The translations under genes were made by a program, and so were the position numbers. From positions 82,972 through 146,971 of the forward strand of contig JAUTCR010000059.1 of assembly GCA_030673895.1 (NCBI GenBank): a stretch of 64,000 nucleotides of DNA, written 5' to 3'. The notes under the pieces were generated by a model that was not told the origin of the DNA, did not search any database, and saw only the letters and a list, made by a program, of their open reading frames with translations. The DNA is from Verrucomicrobiota bacterium JB023 (lineage in GTDB: Bacteria; Verrucomicrobiota; Verrucomicrobiia; Verrucomicrobiales; Akkermansiaceae). Positions 1 through 7,948 of the stretch are shown piece after piece (position 1 is the stretch's first letter; the number at the start of each line of letters is the position of its first letter).

Positions 1-281
1 CGGATCCGGAGGCCGACCTCGACCTTGAGATCCTCGGTCAGGTCAATGGCCTCCACCTCCCCTATCTCGACGTCCCGGCATTTGACCTTGGTTTTATCCA
101 CTTCCAAGCCCTCCGCATTCTCGAAGGTCACGATGATCACTTCGCCCCGGTCGTCCTGGTAGCGCTTGACCAACCAGAGGCCGAGAAGCAAAGCCACGAG
201 TGGGATGATCCAGACAACGCTGATGCGGCGGCCCCGCTTCACTTCAGGCTCGGGCAATGGTTCTTCGTTCAGAGCATTCAT
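1..281 (-). CDS. pqiB: PqiB/MlaD-family (MCE) lipid-transport protein, 5' part only
   Basis: The first 93 codons of a gene that runs off the left edge. The protein starts with an acidic, proline-rich cytoplasmic tail, then one membrane segment (SVVWIIPLVALLLGLWL), then the start of an MCE domain with the family-typical stretch VTFENAEGLEVDKTKVKCRD. PqiB proteins form periplasm-spanning tubes that move lipids between the inner and outer membranes. The ATG is 2 bp past the stop of the upstream PqiA-like gene, so the genes are almost certainly translated as one unit, and the PqiA-PqiB order supports the call. Only the N-terminus is visible, so the number of MCE repeats, which separates PqiB from YebT/LetB types, cannot be judged. 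Confidence 0.85.
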   Translation of the reverse strand, partial: MNALNEEPLPEPEVKRGRRISVVWIIPLVALLLGLWLVKRYQDDRGEVIIVTFENAEGLEVDKTKVKCRDVEIGEVEAIDLTEDLKVEVGLRI

Positions 282-283
282 CG

Positions 284-889
284 TCAAATTGGTTCCTTGT
301 TCAACCTATCCCAGATTAGCCGGGGGTCGAATGCATGGGCAGAGAGCATGGTCAGGATCACCATTAGCCCGAAGGCGAGCGAGGCCCCACCGGGCTGGAT
401 GGTCATCAGATTACCCAGCTGGATCACCCCGGCCAGGATCACCACCACAAAGACATCCACCATGGACCAGCGCCCGACCAACTCGGTGAGATAATACATC
501 GTATTAGCCAAGCGGCCCTCCAGTCTCAACTTCCCCGCTGCAGCCGCGCATAGCAAACCGAGGGAGACAAACTTGAGCCCCGGTATGAGGACACTGGCGA
601 TGAAGATCGTGATCGCCACGGGGTAGGCGTGCATCCGCCAAAAGGTGAAAACTCCTCCTAAAATGGTATTGGCCTGCTCGATCCCGAGCTGATTCACAAT
701 CATGATCGGCATCACATTGGCCGGGATGTAAGCCAAGATGCCGGCGAAGCCGAAGGCCAGGCAGCGCTGCAGGCTCGCTTCCTTGCGCACATGCAAGGCC
801 GCGCCACACCGTCCGCAGCGGTGATGGCTCGCACTCTCCACCCGGCCACAGGTATGGCAGGAGGCCAGTCCTTCATCCACGGCTCTCAT
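284..889 (-). CDS. pqiA: PqiA-like inner-membrane protein (second module)
   Basis: 201 residues. A zinc-ribbon-like motif lies at residues about 11-29 (CHTCG...CGRCG), followed by four hydrophobic segments: residues about 45-70 (GFAGILAYIPANVMPIMIVN), 90-120, 140-160 and 165-190. This is the layout of one PqiA module. PqiA works with the MCE protein PqiB in envelope lipid homeostasis. The start codon overlaps the stop of the preceding PqiA-like gene by 4 bp (ATGA), and pqiB starts 2 bp after this stop. In E. coli PqiA is one protein of about 417 residues with two such modules; here the two modules are separate, translationally coupled genes. Confidence 0.88.
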   Translation of the reverse strand: MRAVDEGLASCHTCGRVESASHHRCGRCGAALHVRKEASLQRCLAFGFAGILAYIPANVMPIMIVNQLGIEQANTILGGVFTFWRMHAYPVAITIFIASVLIPGLKFVSLGLLCAAAAGKLRLEGRLANTMYYLTELVGRWSMVDVFVVVILAGVIQLGNLMTIQPGGASLAFGLMVILTMLSAHAFDPRLIWDRLNKEPI

Positions 890-1593
890 CGCTCCCTCCT
901 CTCCTTCGCATGCTCGATCCGGTCCCAGAGCTCCAGCCGGTCAATACCTGCCAGCGCACCGGCCAGGCACACCATCAGCCCCGCCATAGACCAGAATCCG
1001 ATCTCCAGCTCGACCTTGGCCAGCTTCACCAGCTTGAGCAAGCTGACCAAGGCTCCGAGGAAAAAGACCTCGACCATCACCCAATGCTCGGTGGCCTGCA
1101 GCAGCCTCATCACCACCTCCATCCCCGGCAGATACCGGCGCCGAGACAAGGGCAGGCAAAGAAAAAGCAGCCCCGCACCGAGAAATATTGGCAGACCCAG
1201 GACAAAGAGCCCCACGGCAAGGGAAACCAATGGACTCCCCGCCTCCCACATGTGGACTACCGCGCCCACGATCCCCATACGGGATTCCACCCCCTTGGCA
1301 TCCAGACTGATGAAGGGGAAAAACATCATCAGACCCGTCAACAAAAGCACGGACACACCGAGCGCAATGGCCCGCTGGAGACTCTCGGGACGGTTTTGGT
1401 AAAGGAGCTTCCCACAGTTTGTGCAATGCGCGGCCTTCCCCTCAGGAAGGAGCAGAACCTCATGCAGGGTATCACAGTATTCGCACGCCACCCGGTGGCG
1501 AACGGATCCGGCCCGCGGCCATCCCGAAGAGACTGACTGATGCACAGCGATGATCCGCAGTCTAGCAGCGGCGCACGGATACGCAACGTCCAC
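886..1593 (-). CDS. pqiA: PqiA-like inner-membrane protein (first module)
   Basis: Up to 235 residues with a zinc-ribbon-like CEYC...CTNCG motif followed by four membrane segments (LGVSVLLLTGLMMFFPF, LVSLAVGLFVLGLPIFLGAG and two more). It belongs to the same PqiA family as the next gene, with which it overlaps by 4 bp. The outermost frame start is a GTG at 1591-1593. The first ~30 residues look unlike PqiA, so the true start may be an internal GTG (1543-1545 or about 1489-1491). It lies 30 bp downstream of truB and is probably co-transcribed with it. Confidence 0.83.
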   Translation of the reverse strand: MDVAYPCAAARLRIIAVHQSVSSGWPRAGSVRHRVACEYCDTLHEVLLLPEGKAAHCTNCGKLLYQNRPESLQRAIALGVSVLLLTGLMMFFPFISLDAKGVESRMGIVGAVVHMWEAGSPLVSLAVGLFVLGLPIFLGAGLLFLCLPLSRRRYLPGMEVVMRLLQATEHWVMVEVFFLGALVSLLKLVKLAKVELEIGFWSMAGLMVCLAGALAGIDRLELWDRIEHAKERRER

Positions 1594-1623
1594 CTACCCG
1601 GTCGCCCAGGCAGAGCTTCGGGC

Positions 1624-2349
1624 TCAAGCTCCCCGCATGATGGAGATCTCGGCCAGCGTGACCAAGGAATTGAATAGCTCGGAGCGCTCTCCTTCCTTCA
1701 GTTGCTGCACGGAGATGGCCCGCTCGAGGTTGAATTTGCCTGAGCGAGTCCGGCGCAAGGCACTCAAGTGACCGCCGCAAGAAAGCGTCTGCCCGATATC
1801 GTGGGCGTAGGTCCGCACGTAAAAGCCCTTGGAGCAATTCACCACGAAGTCGACCTCCGGCAGATCGATGCGGGTGATCTCGTAGCCGGTCACATAGACC
1901 TGCCGGGGATCCCGCTTCACTTCCTGCCCTTTGCGAGCCAATTTATAAAGCGGCACGCCATCCTTCTTGATGGCAGATACCATGGGGGGGATTTGCTCAA
2001 ATTCCCCGGTGAACTCGCCAAAGGCAGCCCGCACGGCCTCCTCGGTGACTTCCTCGGTAGAGCGTTCTTCGAGGATCTCGCCCTCTTTATCCTGAGTGCT
2101 GGTGGTCGCTCCCAAGGAAAGCGTGCCCACATACTCCTTATCCTCACTCATGAGAAGATCCTGGATCTTCGTCGCCTTGCCCACCACCAGCATAAGCAGC
2201 CCGGTCGCCATCGGATCCAAGGTCCCGCAATGGCCAATTTTCTTAATCCCCAACGACCGGCGAGCGATAGCCACCACATCGTGGGACGTCATTCCCGGCT
2301 CCTTGTCCACGAGGAGAACCCCGCTCTGCATGATCTCTTCTCTATTCAT
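1624..2349 (-). CDS. truB: tRNA pseudouridine(55) synthase TruB
   Basis: 241 residues. Isomerises U55 to pseudouridine in the T-loop of tRNAs. The N-terminal signature GVLLVDKEPGMTSHDVV is followed by the catalytic motif HCGTLDPMATG, whose Asp is the nucleophile, and later by the GFYVRTYAHDIG motif near residue 185. It is shorter than E. coli TruB (about 314) and ends after the catalytic core, so a C-terminal PUA-like domain appears to be missing, as in many short bacterial TruB proteins. It starts 30 bp downstream of the DHH phosphoesterase gene, a common rbfA-nrnA-truB type neighbourhood, although rbfA is not in this window. Confidence 0.95.
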   Translation of the reverse strand: MNREEIMQSGVLLVDKEPGMTSHDVVAIARRSLGIKKIGHCGTLDPMATGLLMLVVGKATKIQDLLMSEDKEYVGTLSLGATTSTQDKEGEILEERSTEEVTEEAVRAAFGEFTGEFEQIPPMVSAIKKDGVPLYKLARKGQEVKRDPRQVYVTGYEITRIDLPEVDFVVNCSKGFYVRTYAHDIGQTLSCGGHLSALRRTRSGKFNLERAISVQQLKEGERSELFNSLVTLAEISIMRGA

Positions 2350-2379
2350 TTCGATCCCAAAACTTCATTGGCTTCACGC

Positions 2380-3360
2380 TCAGGCCGCAGCCCGACCCAG
2401 CTCCGCCAGCACTCGCTGCCGAGCCTCTTCCAAGGGGCCCTCCAAACGGGCCCCCGCCGCCAAAATATGTCCTCCCCCTCCGAAGCTCCCGCAAACCTCG
2501 CTCACATTCACCGAGGCATCCTTCGAGCGCATGGAAACACGTATCGTCCCATCACTGATCTCCTCGAAAAAGACACAGGCCACCACCTCATCAATGCCGC
2601 GCATCACGTCGACCAATCCCTCCGAGTCCCCAGGCTGGTAACCCGCCTCTTTTTTCATCGCCAAGGTCAGGCTCCACCAAGCAAGGCGGCCATCGTCGCT
2701 ACGCTGCAAGGTCGCTAGAAGAGAGGTGAGCAGCTGCACCCGGCGATAAGGAAAGTTGTGATAAGTGAGGCGATTGACCTCGGCGACATCGAGCCCGGCG
2801 GCGAGCAAATCAGCCGCCATCTCATGCGTGCGGGCTGTCGTATTCGCATACTGGAAGGAGCCCGTGTCGGTGGAAGCTCCCACATAGAGAGCGGTCCTTG
2901 CCTCGGCGGGAATCTCCCAACCTCCGGCCTTGGCCAGTTCCCAGACCATCTGCGCGGTCGCGGGGGCTTGATCATCCACCCAGACCAGATCGCCGTAACG
3001 CTCATTGGTGATGTGATGATCAATCGTCACCCCCAAGGCCTTCTCCGGCTTCCGCGCCAAGGCGGTATCTCCAAGGCGCTCCTGATTCGCTGTGTCGAGA
3101 GCAATGAAGACATCGCAATCCAGCACCTTCACCTCTCGTGAGCGCCGCACCCGCTGACCGGCATCCAGGAAGGCCAGGTTGCCAGGCACACCATCCTCAT
3201 TAAGATAGACCACCTCCTTACCCATCGCCTCCAGCATCAGGCCCAGACCCAACATGGAACCGATGGCATCACCATCGGGCCGCAGATGACTCACCAACAC
3301 GAAACGCTCGTGCTGCGCCAACACCGCGACCAAGTCCTCAGCTGTCACATCCTTTGCCAT
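2380..3360 (-). CDS. nrnA: DHH-family phosphoesterase (NrnA-like oligoribonuclease/pAp phosphatase)
   Basis: 326 residues with all DHH/DHHA1 landmarks in order: RPDGDAIGSMLGLG (residues about 27-40), DTAN (~89), the DHH motif in TIDHHITNERYGD (~115), STDTGSFQY (~163) and the C-terminal glycine-rich GSFGGGGHILAAGA (~297) of the DHHA1 domain. NrnA-type enzymes degrade 2-5 nt RNAs and dephosphorylate 3'-phosphoadenosine 5'-phosphate using Mn2+. Position immediately upstream of truB is a widespread arrangement in bacteria and supports NrnA over other DHH enzymes. A c-di-AMP phosphodiesterase is less likely because no GGDEF or PAS region is present. Confidence 0.9.
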   Translation of the reverse strand: MAKDVTAEDLVAVLAQHERFVLVSHLRPDGDAIGSMLGLGLMLEAMGKEVVYLNEDGVPGNLAFLDAGQRVRRSREVKVLDCDVFIALDTANQERLGDTALARKPEKALGVTIDHHITNERYGDLVWVDDQAPATAQMVWELAKAGGWEIPAEARTALYVGASTDTGSFQYANTTARTHEMAADLLAAGLDVAEVNRLTYHNFPYRRVQLLTSLLATLQRSDDGRLAWWSLTLAMKKEAGYQPGDSEGLVDVMRGIDEVVACVFFEEISDGTIRVSMRSKDASVNVSEVCGSFGGGGHILAAGARLEGPLEEARQRVLAELGRAAA

Positions 3361-3451
3361 ACCAACGGGGGCGCATCCTCAACACGGTGGACGGCTGCGT
3401 GCAAGGTCAATGTGAAGACTGTCTCCGCCCGCTCCCCGTCCTCTCGGCCCT

Positions 3452-4498
3452 CTAGCGGACGTCGTCCGCGATGATCGCCCTCGCCGTCTCCAAACCCGAG
3501 CGCAAAGCCATGGAAATTCGCGCCTTCCCCGTCGTTCCATCACCCGAAAAGAAGAGCCCCGCCGCCTCGGCAAGGCGAAGCCCCTCACCCTGAAGCACTC
3601 CCTCGGGACGAGCGAGCATCCACCGCTGGCTGTCCCACCACGCAGGCTCCTCTGGTAGCTTTGGAACGAGCTTGCGCGCCTCGGTCAGAACTTCAGCCAA
3701 CAGCTTCTCCCGGGATTCCTCCAATCGCGCCGCTGACCAAGCGGTGGCCATCTGCACAATGAGGACACTCTCACCCTCCGGCACGTGGCCGGCCTTATCC
3801 TCCTCAAAGCTTAGCCAAGAGACCGCATGCTGCCCGTCCTCATTGACCAATGCATAGCAATCGAGCGGGCGCTCAATCCGCGAGGAGTAGCCTAGAATGA
3901 AGGAGAATTGCGGTCGGTAAGGCACTTGAAGAAGGGAGCTGATCACCTCTTCGCGATAGTCCGCATCCACGGAACTGGCCTCCAGGATACGAGCCGCCTG
4001 GGGGGCGGGTGCGGTGATCACCACGCGCGAGAAAATACCCAACGACTCCCCTCCCTCGGCAAGGAGCAGCCACGCGCCTCCCTCCCTCGCCAGCGAGTGG
4101 ATGCGCACCTGGGTCCGCACCTCGACCGCGGCCTCTTGCCTCAAGAGCTTGCCCAAGGTGCTGATGCCCGCGCGGTAGGAGTATTTGGGACGCGCATTCT
4201 GGGCAGGATCCCCGCGCTTAATCCGGGAGTCACCGTCGAAGGTGCAGACATCACCAGCAATCTCAATCAGCTCGTCCGTGGGAAGAACTTGATGGACCAA
4301 GCTGTCGACTTCGGGGTCATCGGTGCGGAAAAAGTTGGCTCCATGGTCGAAATGCAGCCCCTCCCGGCGGCGGGTTGCCGCTCGTCCTGAGACTCCCCGA
4401 CTTTTCTCGAATACGACGACCCGATAGCCGGCCTTCGTCAGCTCATAAGCCGCAGCCATTCCCGCCACTCCCGCACCGATGATCGCGATATCCTGCAT
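3452..4498 (-). CDS. NAD(P)/FAD-dependent oxidoreductase, renalase-like
   Basis: 348 residues. An N-terminal Rossmann dinucleotide-binding motif (IIGAGVAGMAAAYELTKAG) is followed by FEKSRGVSGRAATRR and HFDHGANFF, typical of the bacterial renalase/amine-oxidase-like flavoprotein group. The C-terminal FFSGDGTTGKARISMALRSG fits the second FAD-contacting segment. Substrate is not predictable. No signal peptide is seen, so it should be cytoplasmic. It lies 91 bp upstream of nrnA on the same strand and may head the transcription unit that continues to pqiB. The 252 bp upstream (4499-4750) separate it from a divergent secreted-protein gene and show no clear promoter to my eye. Confidence 0.85.
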   Translation of the reverse strand: MQDIAIIGAGVAGMAAAYELTKAGYRVVVFEKSRGVSGRAATRRREGLHFDHGANFFRTDDPEVDSLVHQVLPTDELIEIAGDVCTFDGDSRIKRGDPAQNARPKYSYRAGISTLGKLLRQEAAVEVRTQVRIHSLAREGGAWLLLAEGGESLGIFSRVVITAPAPQAARILEASSVDADYREEVISSLLQVPYRPQFSFILGYSSRIERPLDCYALVNEDGQHAVSWLSFEEDKAGHVPEGESVLIVQMATAWSAARLEESREKLLAEVLTEARKLVPKLPEEPAWWDSQRWMLARPEGVLQGEGLRLAEAAGLFFSGDGTTGKARISMALRSGLETARAIIADDVR

Positions 4499-4750
4499 CG
4501 CGACAGACTCGCCTCACTCACGACTTCTGCAACTCTTCATCCAAAGCTATCTTGACCCGACCTCGGAATGGCTCAACTCGCCCCAAAGATAGCGGATTAA
4601 ACTGGCAACGACCCCGGCGCAATCGAATCCCCTTGTCTCCCCGAGTGGGCTCCCTCTTTAATTAACTACCCTCCTCAACCACGGTCGGCCTTGTTTAACC
4701 CAAGAGCCTGACGAGGAGGCATTGACAAAATCCCACTAGCTCACGATTCG

Positions 4751-7700
4751 ATGAAACTTGCCACGCTCGCCTTCTCCCTTCCACTCCTCATTCCCGGTCT
4801 GCAAGCTGCGGAGATCACATGGGGAGAAGCCCGGGACATCGTCTCGAGAGACGACGTGAATCAAACCGGCACCCTCATCGAAGCCTATAACCTTGGCGGC
4901 ACCGCAGCCGCCAACGTCACCATCCTCGGCACGACCTTCTTGGCCAAGACCGACCTTCTCCCCCAAAGCACAAATATTGATTCGTTCACCGGGAGTACCG
5001 GCGATGATGGCTATGACCAGCTCCTGAGTCAGATCGACTACGGCGGCGGCACCAATACGGTAACCTTGAGCGTGGGCAATCGCCTGCTGACCCCGGGAAC
5101 CACCTATGATATCCAGGTTTGGTTCGTTGACTCCCGTTTTACCAACCGCGAGACACCGGTCGGAGATGGACAGGGAAATCAGGTCACCCTCTCTTCCACC
5201 GGGCAGCATGCGCGCGGCACCTTCACCGCCGACGGCAGCACGCAAACACTAACGCTGGAATCCCCCTCCTTTGGGAACGCCCACCTCAATGCCTACCAGA
5301 TCAGGGAGACCAGCTCTCGCCCGATGCCCACACTCTCCGCCGATGCTCCCACCGCTTCCGGCCCGTTCCCAGTCGAGCTCTCCTTCTCCGAAGCGGTTAG
5401 CGGATTAGAGGAAGCAGACTTCCAAGTCACCAACGGCCAGGTCAGCCCGGGAAGCTTGAGCGGGAACGAAACCTACTACACTCTTAGTATTATCCCCCTC
5501 GCCAATGGAGAAGTCACCCTCTTCCTCCCCGCGGCCTCTGTCATTGATACGGATGGCGACACCAACGAGAACCTCGCCTCCAACCTGCTCAACGTTTTCC
5601 ACCTCGCGCCCGGTGCCGACCAACCCGAAGTTTCTCTAACGACCGATGCCTCAACCGTCAACCAACCCTTCGACGTGACGGTCTCCTTCACCGAAGCGGT
5701 CACCGGCTTGGAGGTGACCGACTTCGCCAGCTCCAATGCCTCCCTTTCGTCCCTTGCGGGCTCGGGATCGACTTACACCCTGCTCGTCACTCCGCTGAGC
5801 GACGGTGAGGTCGTCCTCTCTCTCCCTGCCGGTCGCGTCACTGATACCGATGGCGACGAGGTGATTAACTCGGCATCCAATGAACTAATCGTCGCCTACA
5901 GCGAGCCGGACATCCCCAGCGTCACCATCTATAGCCAGCTAGAGACCACCGTGCCGGACTACACGATTTATCTCACTTTCTCCGAGGAGGTCAGCGGCCT
6001 AACAGATGACGATTTCGCAGTCGTCAATGGCACCGTCTCCGGGACCTCGGGCTCGGGCCGCTATTGGTCCGCCTTGGTGACTGCTTCGGCGCAAGGAGCT
6101 GTCGAGGTCTCCCTTCCGGCAGATTCAGTGACTGATCTTGATGCGGACGGAGCAGGCAACTCGGCTTCTAACACCTTCACCACCCAATGCCTCGCGGATT
6201 TCGGTGAGCGCTGGTTGATCGACGATGAGGAGGATTGGGCCGCAGCCTCCGCAGTGGTCAGCAGTCTGAAACTGGAAGACGGATACGCCGAACCAACCGG
6301 GGCATCTTCCCAATTCACCAGCACCCTCTTCACCCTCTCGGGGAAGAGAAAAGCGAAGTCGCTCACCTTCACCCAATCCCCTGCCTGGGACAATTGGACT
6401 GCTATCCCCGACGTGCAGCCAGACGGGGCGAATGATGCCCCCGTCCTCGTCCCGGTGGGCCCGGACAATTACTACCTCCTCGCACGGGATCACTCGAACA
6501 ACTACTACGCGGCCTGGCACAGCGAGGACATGGAGAACTGGACCTATCGCGGCCCCGTCACCCCGGCCACAACCGGGCGCTGGGTCACGACGGCGGAATA
6601 TGTCGATGGCAATTTCTACATCTATTCCGATTACTTCAATGACCACACGCCCCGCCTCTTCGTCGACGACGATCTCGACGACGGCGTCCCGGGTATCGAC
6701 TACGGCTTCGTCTTCATCAAAGAGGCAAGCGGCTCTGATAACAGCCTCATCCGGAACGATGAGGACGGGCTTTGGCACATGATCTATGAGGACTGGAGCC
6801 CGATCAATGCCCGGACGCACTCCTGGGACTCGCCTCTCGCCGGCCATACGAGCAGCCCCGACGGCATCAATGGCTTCACCGAAAACAAGCACCAACCAGC
6901 CGTCGACCACCGCACCACGCCGACGGGCACCTTCGGCACCTACGATCATCCCAATGTCCCCAATGAAACTTACGAAATCCACACACCTGCACAAGATGCG
7001 TTCGGGGATTGGACATCGGTCAAGATTGGCTCCCGCTTCTTTCTCTTCGGAGATTACGACCCTCATGGCGAGGGCATCAAGCTGGCCCGCTTCGCCAGCG
7101 ATTCCATCTACGAGGAGTTCGAGTTCACCGGAGAGATGCACGCCGGGCACCCCGACCCGACCGTCGGCTTTGCCGAAGGGCAGTTCTACCTCATTACCCA
7201 ACAAGACACCGACTACGTCAGCCCGGGTCCTTGGGTGGAAGGCGTGGAAGCCCGGGCGGGCGTTGATACCGATGGAGATGGCACCATCGACGAATGGACC
7301 TCATGGGAAACCATCTCCGAACAATACGATTATACCCCAAACTATATCCGGGTCGTCACCCTGACCCCCGCGGGCCTGGACTTGAGCAATCTTTCCGCCG
7401 GCTATGGCTTTCAATTTGAATTTCGAATCGACGACACCGTCGTTCCCGGGGTGTCGCCGATCATGGATTCTGTAGAAATGACCTTCCAGCCGAGCAACTT
7501 CCAAGTGTGGGCCAATGAGCAAGGGATCGCCGCAGATGCCGATCAAGACCGGAACGAAAACGGGAGGCCCGACATCATCGACTTCACCTTCGGCGACGAC
7601 GCCTTCCAACCCGTTCGCCAGCCTGACGGTAGCCTCACTCTCACCGCCCGCAGCGAAGCCATTGAGGATGGAGTCACCATTGACCTCTATTTCAGCGATG

Positions 7701-7855
7701 ACTTGCAGGAATGGTTCGTCGCGGATGAAGAGACCGAAGGCGTGAAGTTCCTTGGCAGCCAAGCCAACGAGCAAGGAGACTACGAACTGTCTTTTGAGAT
7801 CTTCGACCGCAATGGGAAGAGTATCTTCTGGCACTTCCTCATCACCATGCCTTGA
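4751..7855 (+). CDS. Secreted multidomain protein: three Ig-like (Big_12-type) repeats plus GH43/GH117-like five-bladed propeller region
   Basis: 1034 residues with a signal peptide (MKLATLAFSLPLLIPGLQAA). Residues about 20-190 form an unassigned beta-rich domain. Three ~95-residue repeats follow (about 195-285, 293-385, 390-480), each with an FSE.VSGL..DF.V.NG core and a VTDxDGD segment, as in bacterial Ig-like Big_12 domains. Residues about 530-870 contain repeated strand motifs such as SPAWDNWTAI, NYYLLARDHSNNYYAAWHS and HPDPTVGFAEGQFYLITQ, resembling glycosidase five-bladed propellers (GH43/GH117 type). The C-terminus carries a DxDxNENGRPD calcium-loop-like element and a beta domain also seen in other Verrucomicrobiota exported proteins. 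A polysaccharide-degrading or -binding role is likely, but I cannot confirm catalytic residues. Confidence 0.75.
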   Translation: MKLATLAFSLPLLIPGLQAAEITWGEARDIVSRDDVNQTGTLIEAYNLGGTAAANVTILGTTFLAKTDLLPQSTNIDSFTGSTGDDGYDQLLSQIDYGGGTNTVTLSVGNRLLTPGTTYDIQVWFVDSRFTNRETPVGDGQGNQVTLSSTGQHARGTFTADGSTQTLTLESPSFGNAHLNAYQIRETSSRPMPTLSADAPTASGPFPVELSFSEAVSGLEEADFQVTNGQVSPGSLSGNETYYTLSIIPLANGEVTLFLPAASVIDTDGDTNENLASNLLNVFHLAPGADQPEVSLTTDASTVNQPFDVTVSFTEAVTGLEVTDFASSNASLSSLAGSGSTYTLLVTPLSDGEVVLSLPAGRVTDTDGDEVINSASNELIVAYSEPDIPSVTIYSQLETTVPDYTIYLTFSEEVSGLTDDDFAVVNGTVSGTSGSGRYWSALVTASAQGAVEVSLPADSVTDLDADGAGNSASNTFTTQCLADFGERWLIDDEEDWAAASAVVSSLKLEDGYAEPTGASSQFTSTLFTLSGKRKAKSLTFTQSPAWDNWTAIPDVQPDGANDAPVLVPVGPDNYYLLARDHSNNYYAAWHSEDMENWTYRGPVTPATTGRWVTTAEYVDGNFYIYSDYFNDHTPRLFVDDDLDDGVPGIDYGFVFIKEASGSDNSLIRNDEDGLWHMIYEDWSPINARTHSWDSPLAGHTSSPDGINGFTENKHQPAVDHRTTPTGTFGTYDHPNVPNETYEIHTPAQDAFGDWTSVKIGSRFFLFGDYDPHGEGIKLARFASDSIYEEFEFTGEMHAGHPDPTVGFAEGQFYLITQQDTDYVSPGPWVEGVEARAGVDTDGDGTIDEWTSWETISEQYDYTPNYIRVVTLTPAGLDLSNLSAGYGFQFEFRIDDTVVPGVSPIMDSVEMTFQPSNFQVWANEQGIAADADQDRNENGRPDIIDFTFGDDAFQPVRQPDGSLTLTARSEAIEDGVTIDLYFSDDLQEWFVADEETEGVKFLGSQANEQGDYELSFEIFDRNGKSIFWHFLITMP

Positions 7856-7889
7856 CCGGAGTGAGGTCTGAAGCTCTCACCCAGCAAAC

Positions 7890-7917
7890 AAAAAACCCGG
7901 GAGTCTCCTCCCGGGTT
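7890..7917 (-). terminator. Rho-independent terminator of the TonB-dependent receptor gene
   Basis: A perfect 10-bp inverted repeat (7894-7903 and 7908-7917, arm AACCCGGGAG) with a TCTC loop. Read on the minus strand the hairpin is followed by a run of T (AAAAAA at 7890-7895 on the plus strand). It lies 32 bp beyond the stop of the receptor gene. It could also act on the convergent plus-strand gene, though it has no T-run in that direction. Confidence 0.88.
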
Positions 7918-7948
7918 CCAATCAAAACGATCTCGCTCGAGAAAGAGC

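Noticed and set aside
4710..4751. TTGACA hexamer at about 4722 as a -35 box for the secreted propeller protein
   Set aside because: It is under 30 bp from the start codon, leaving no room for a -10 box and leader.
6125..7204. 359-codon antisense open frame opposite the propeller protein
   Set aside because: Valine/glycine/aspartate-rich translation typical of reversed coding sequence; the sense strand has a signal peptide and clear repeats.
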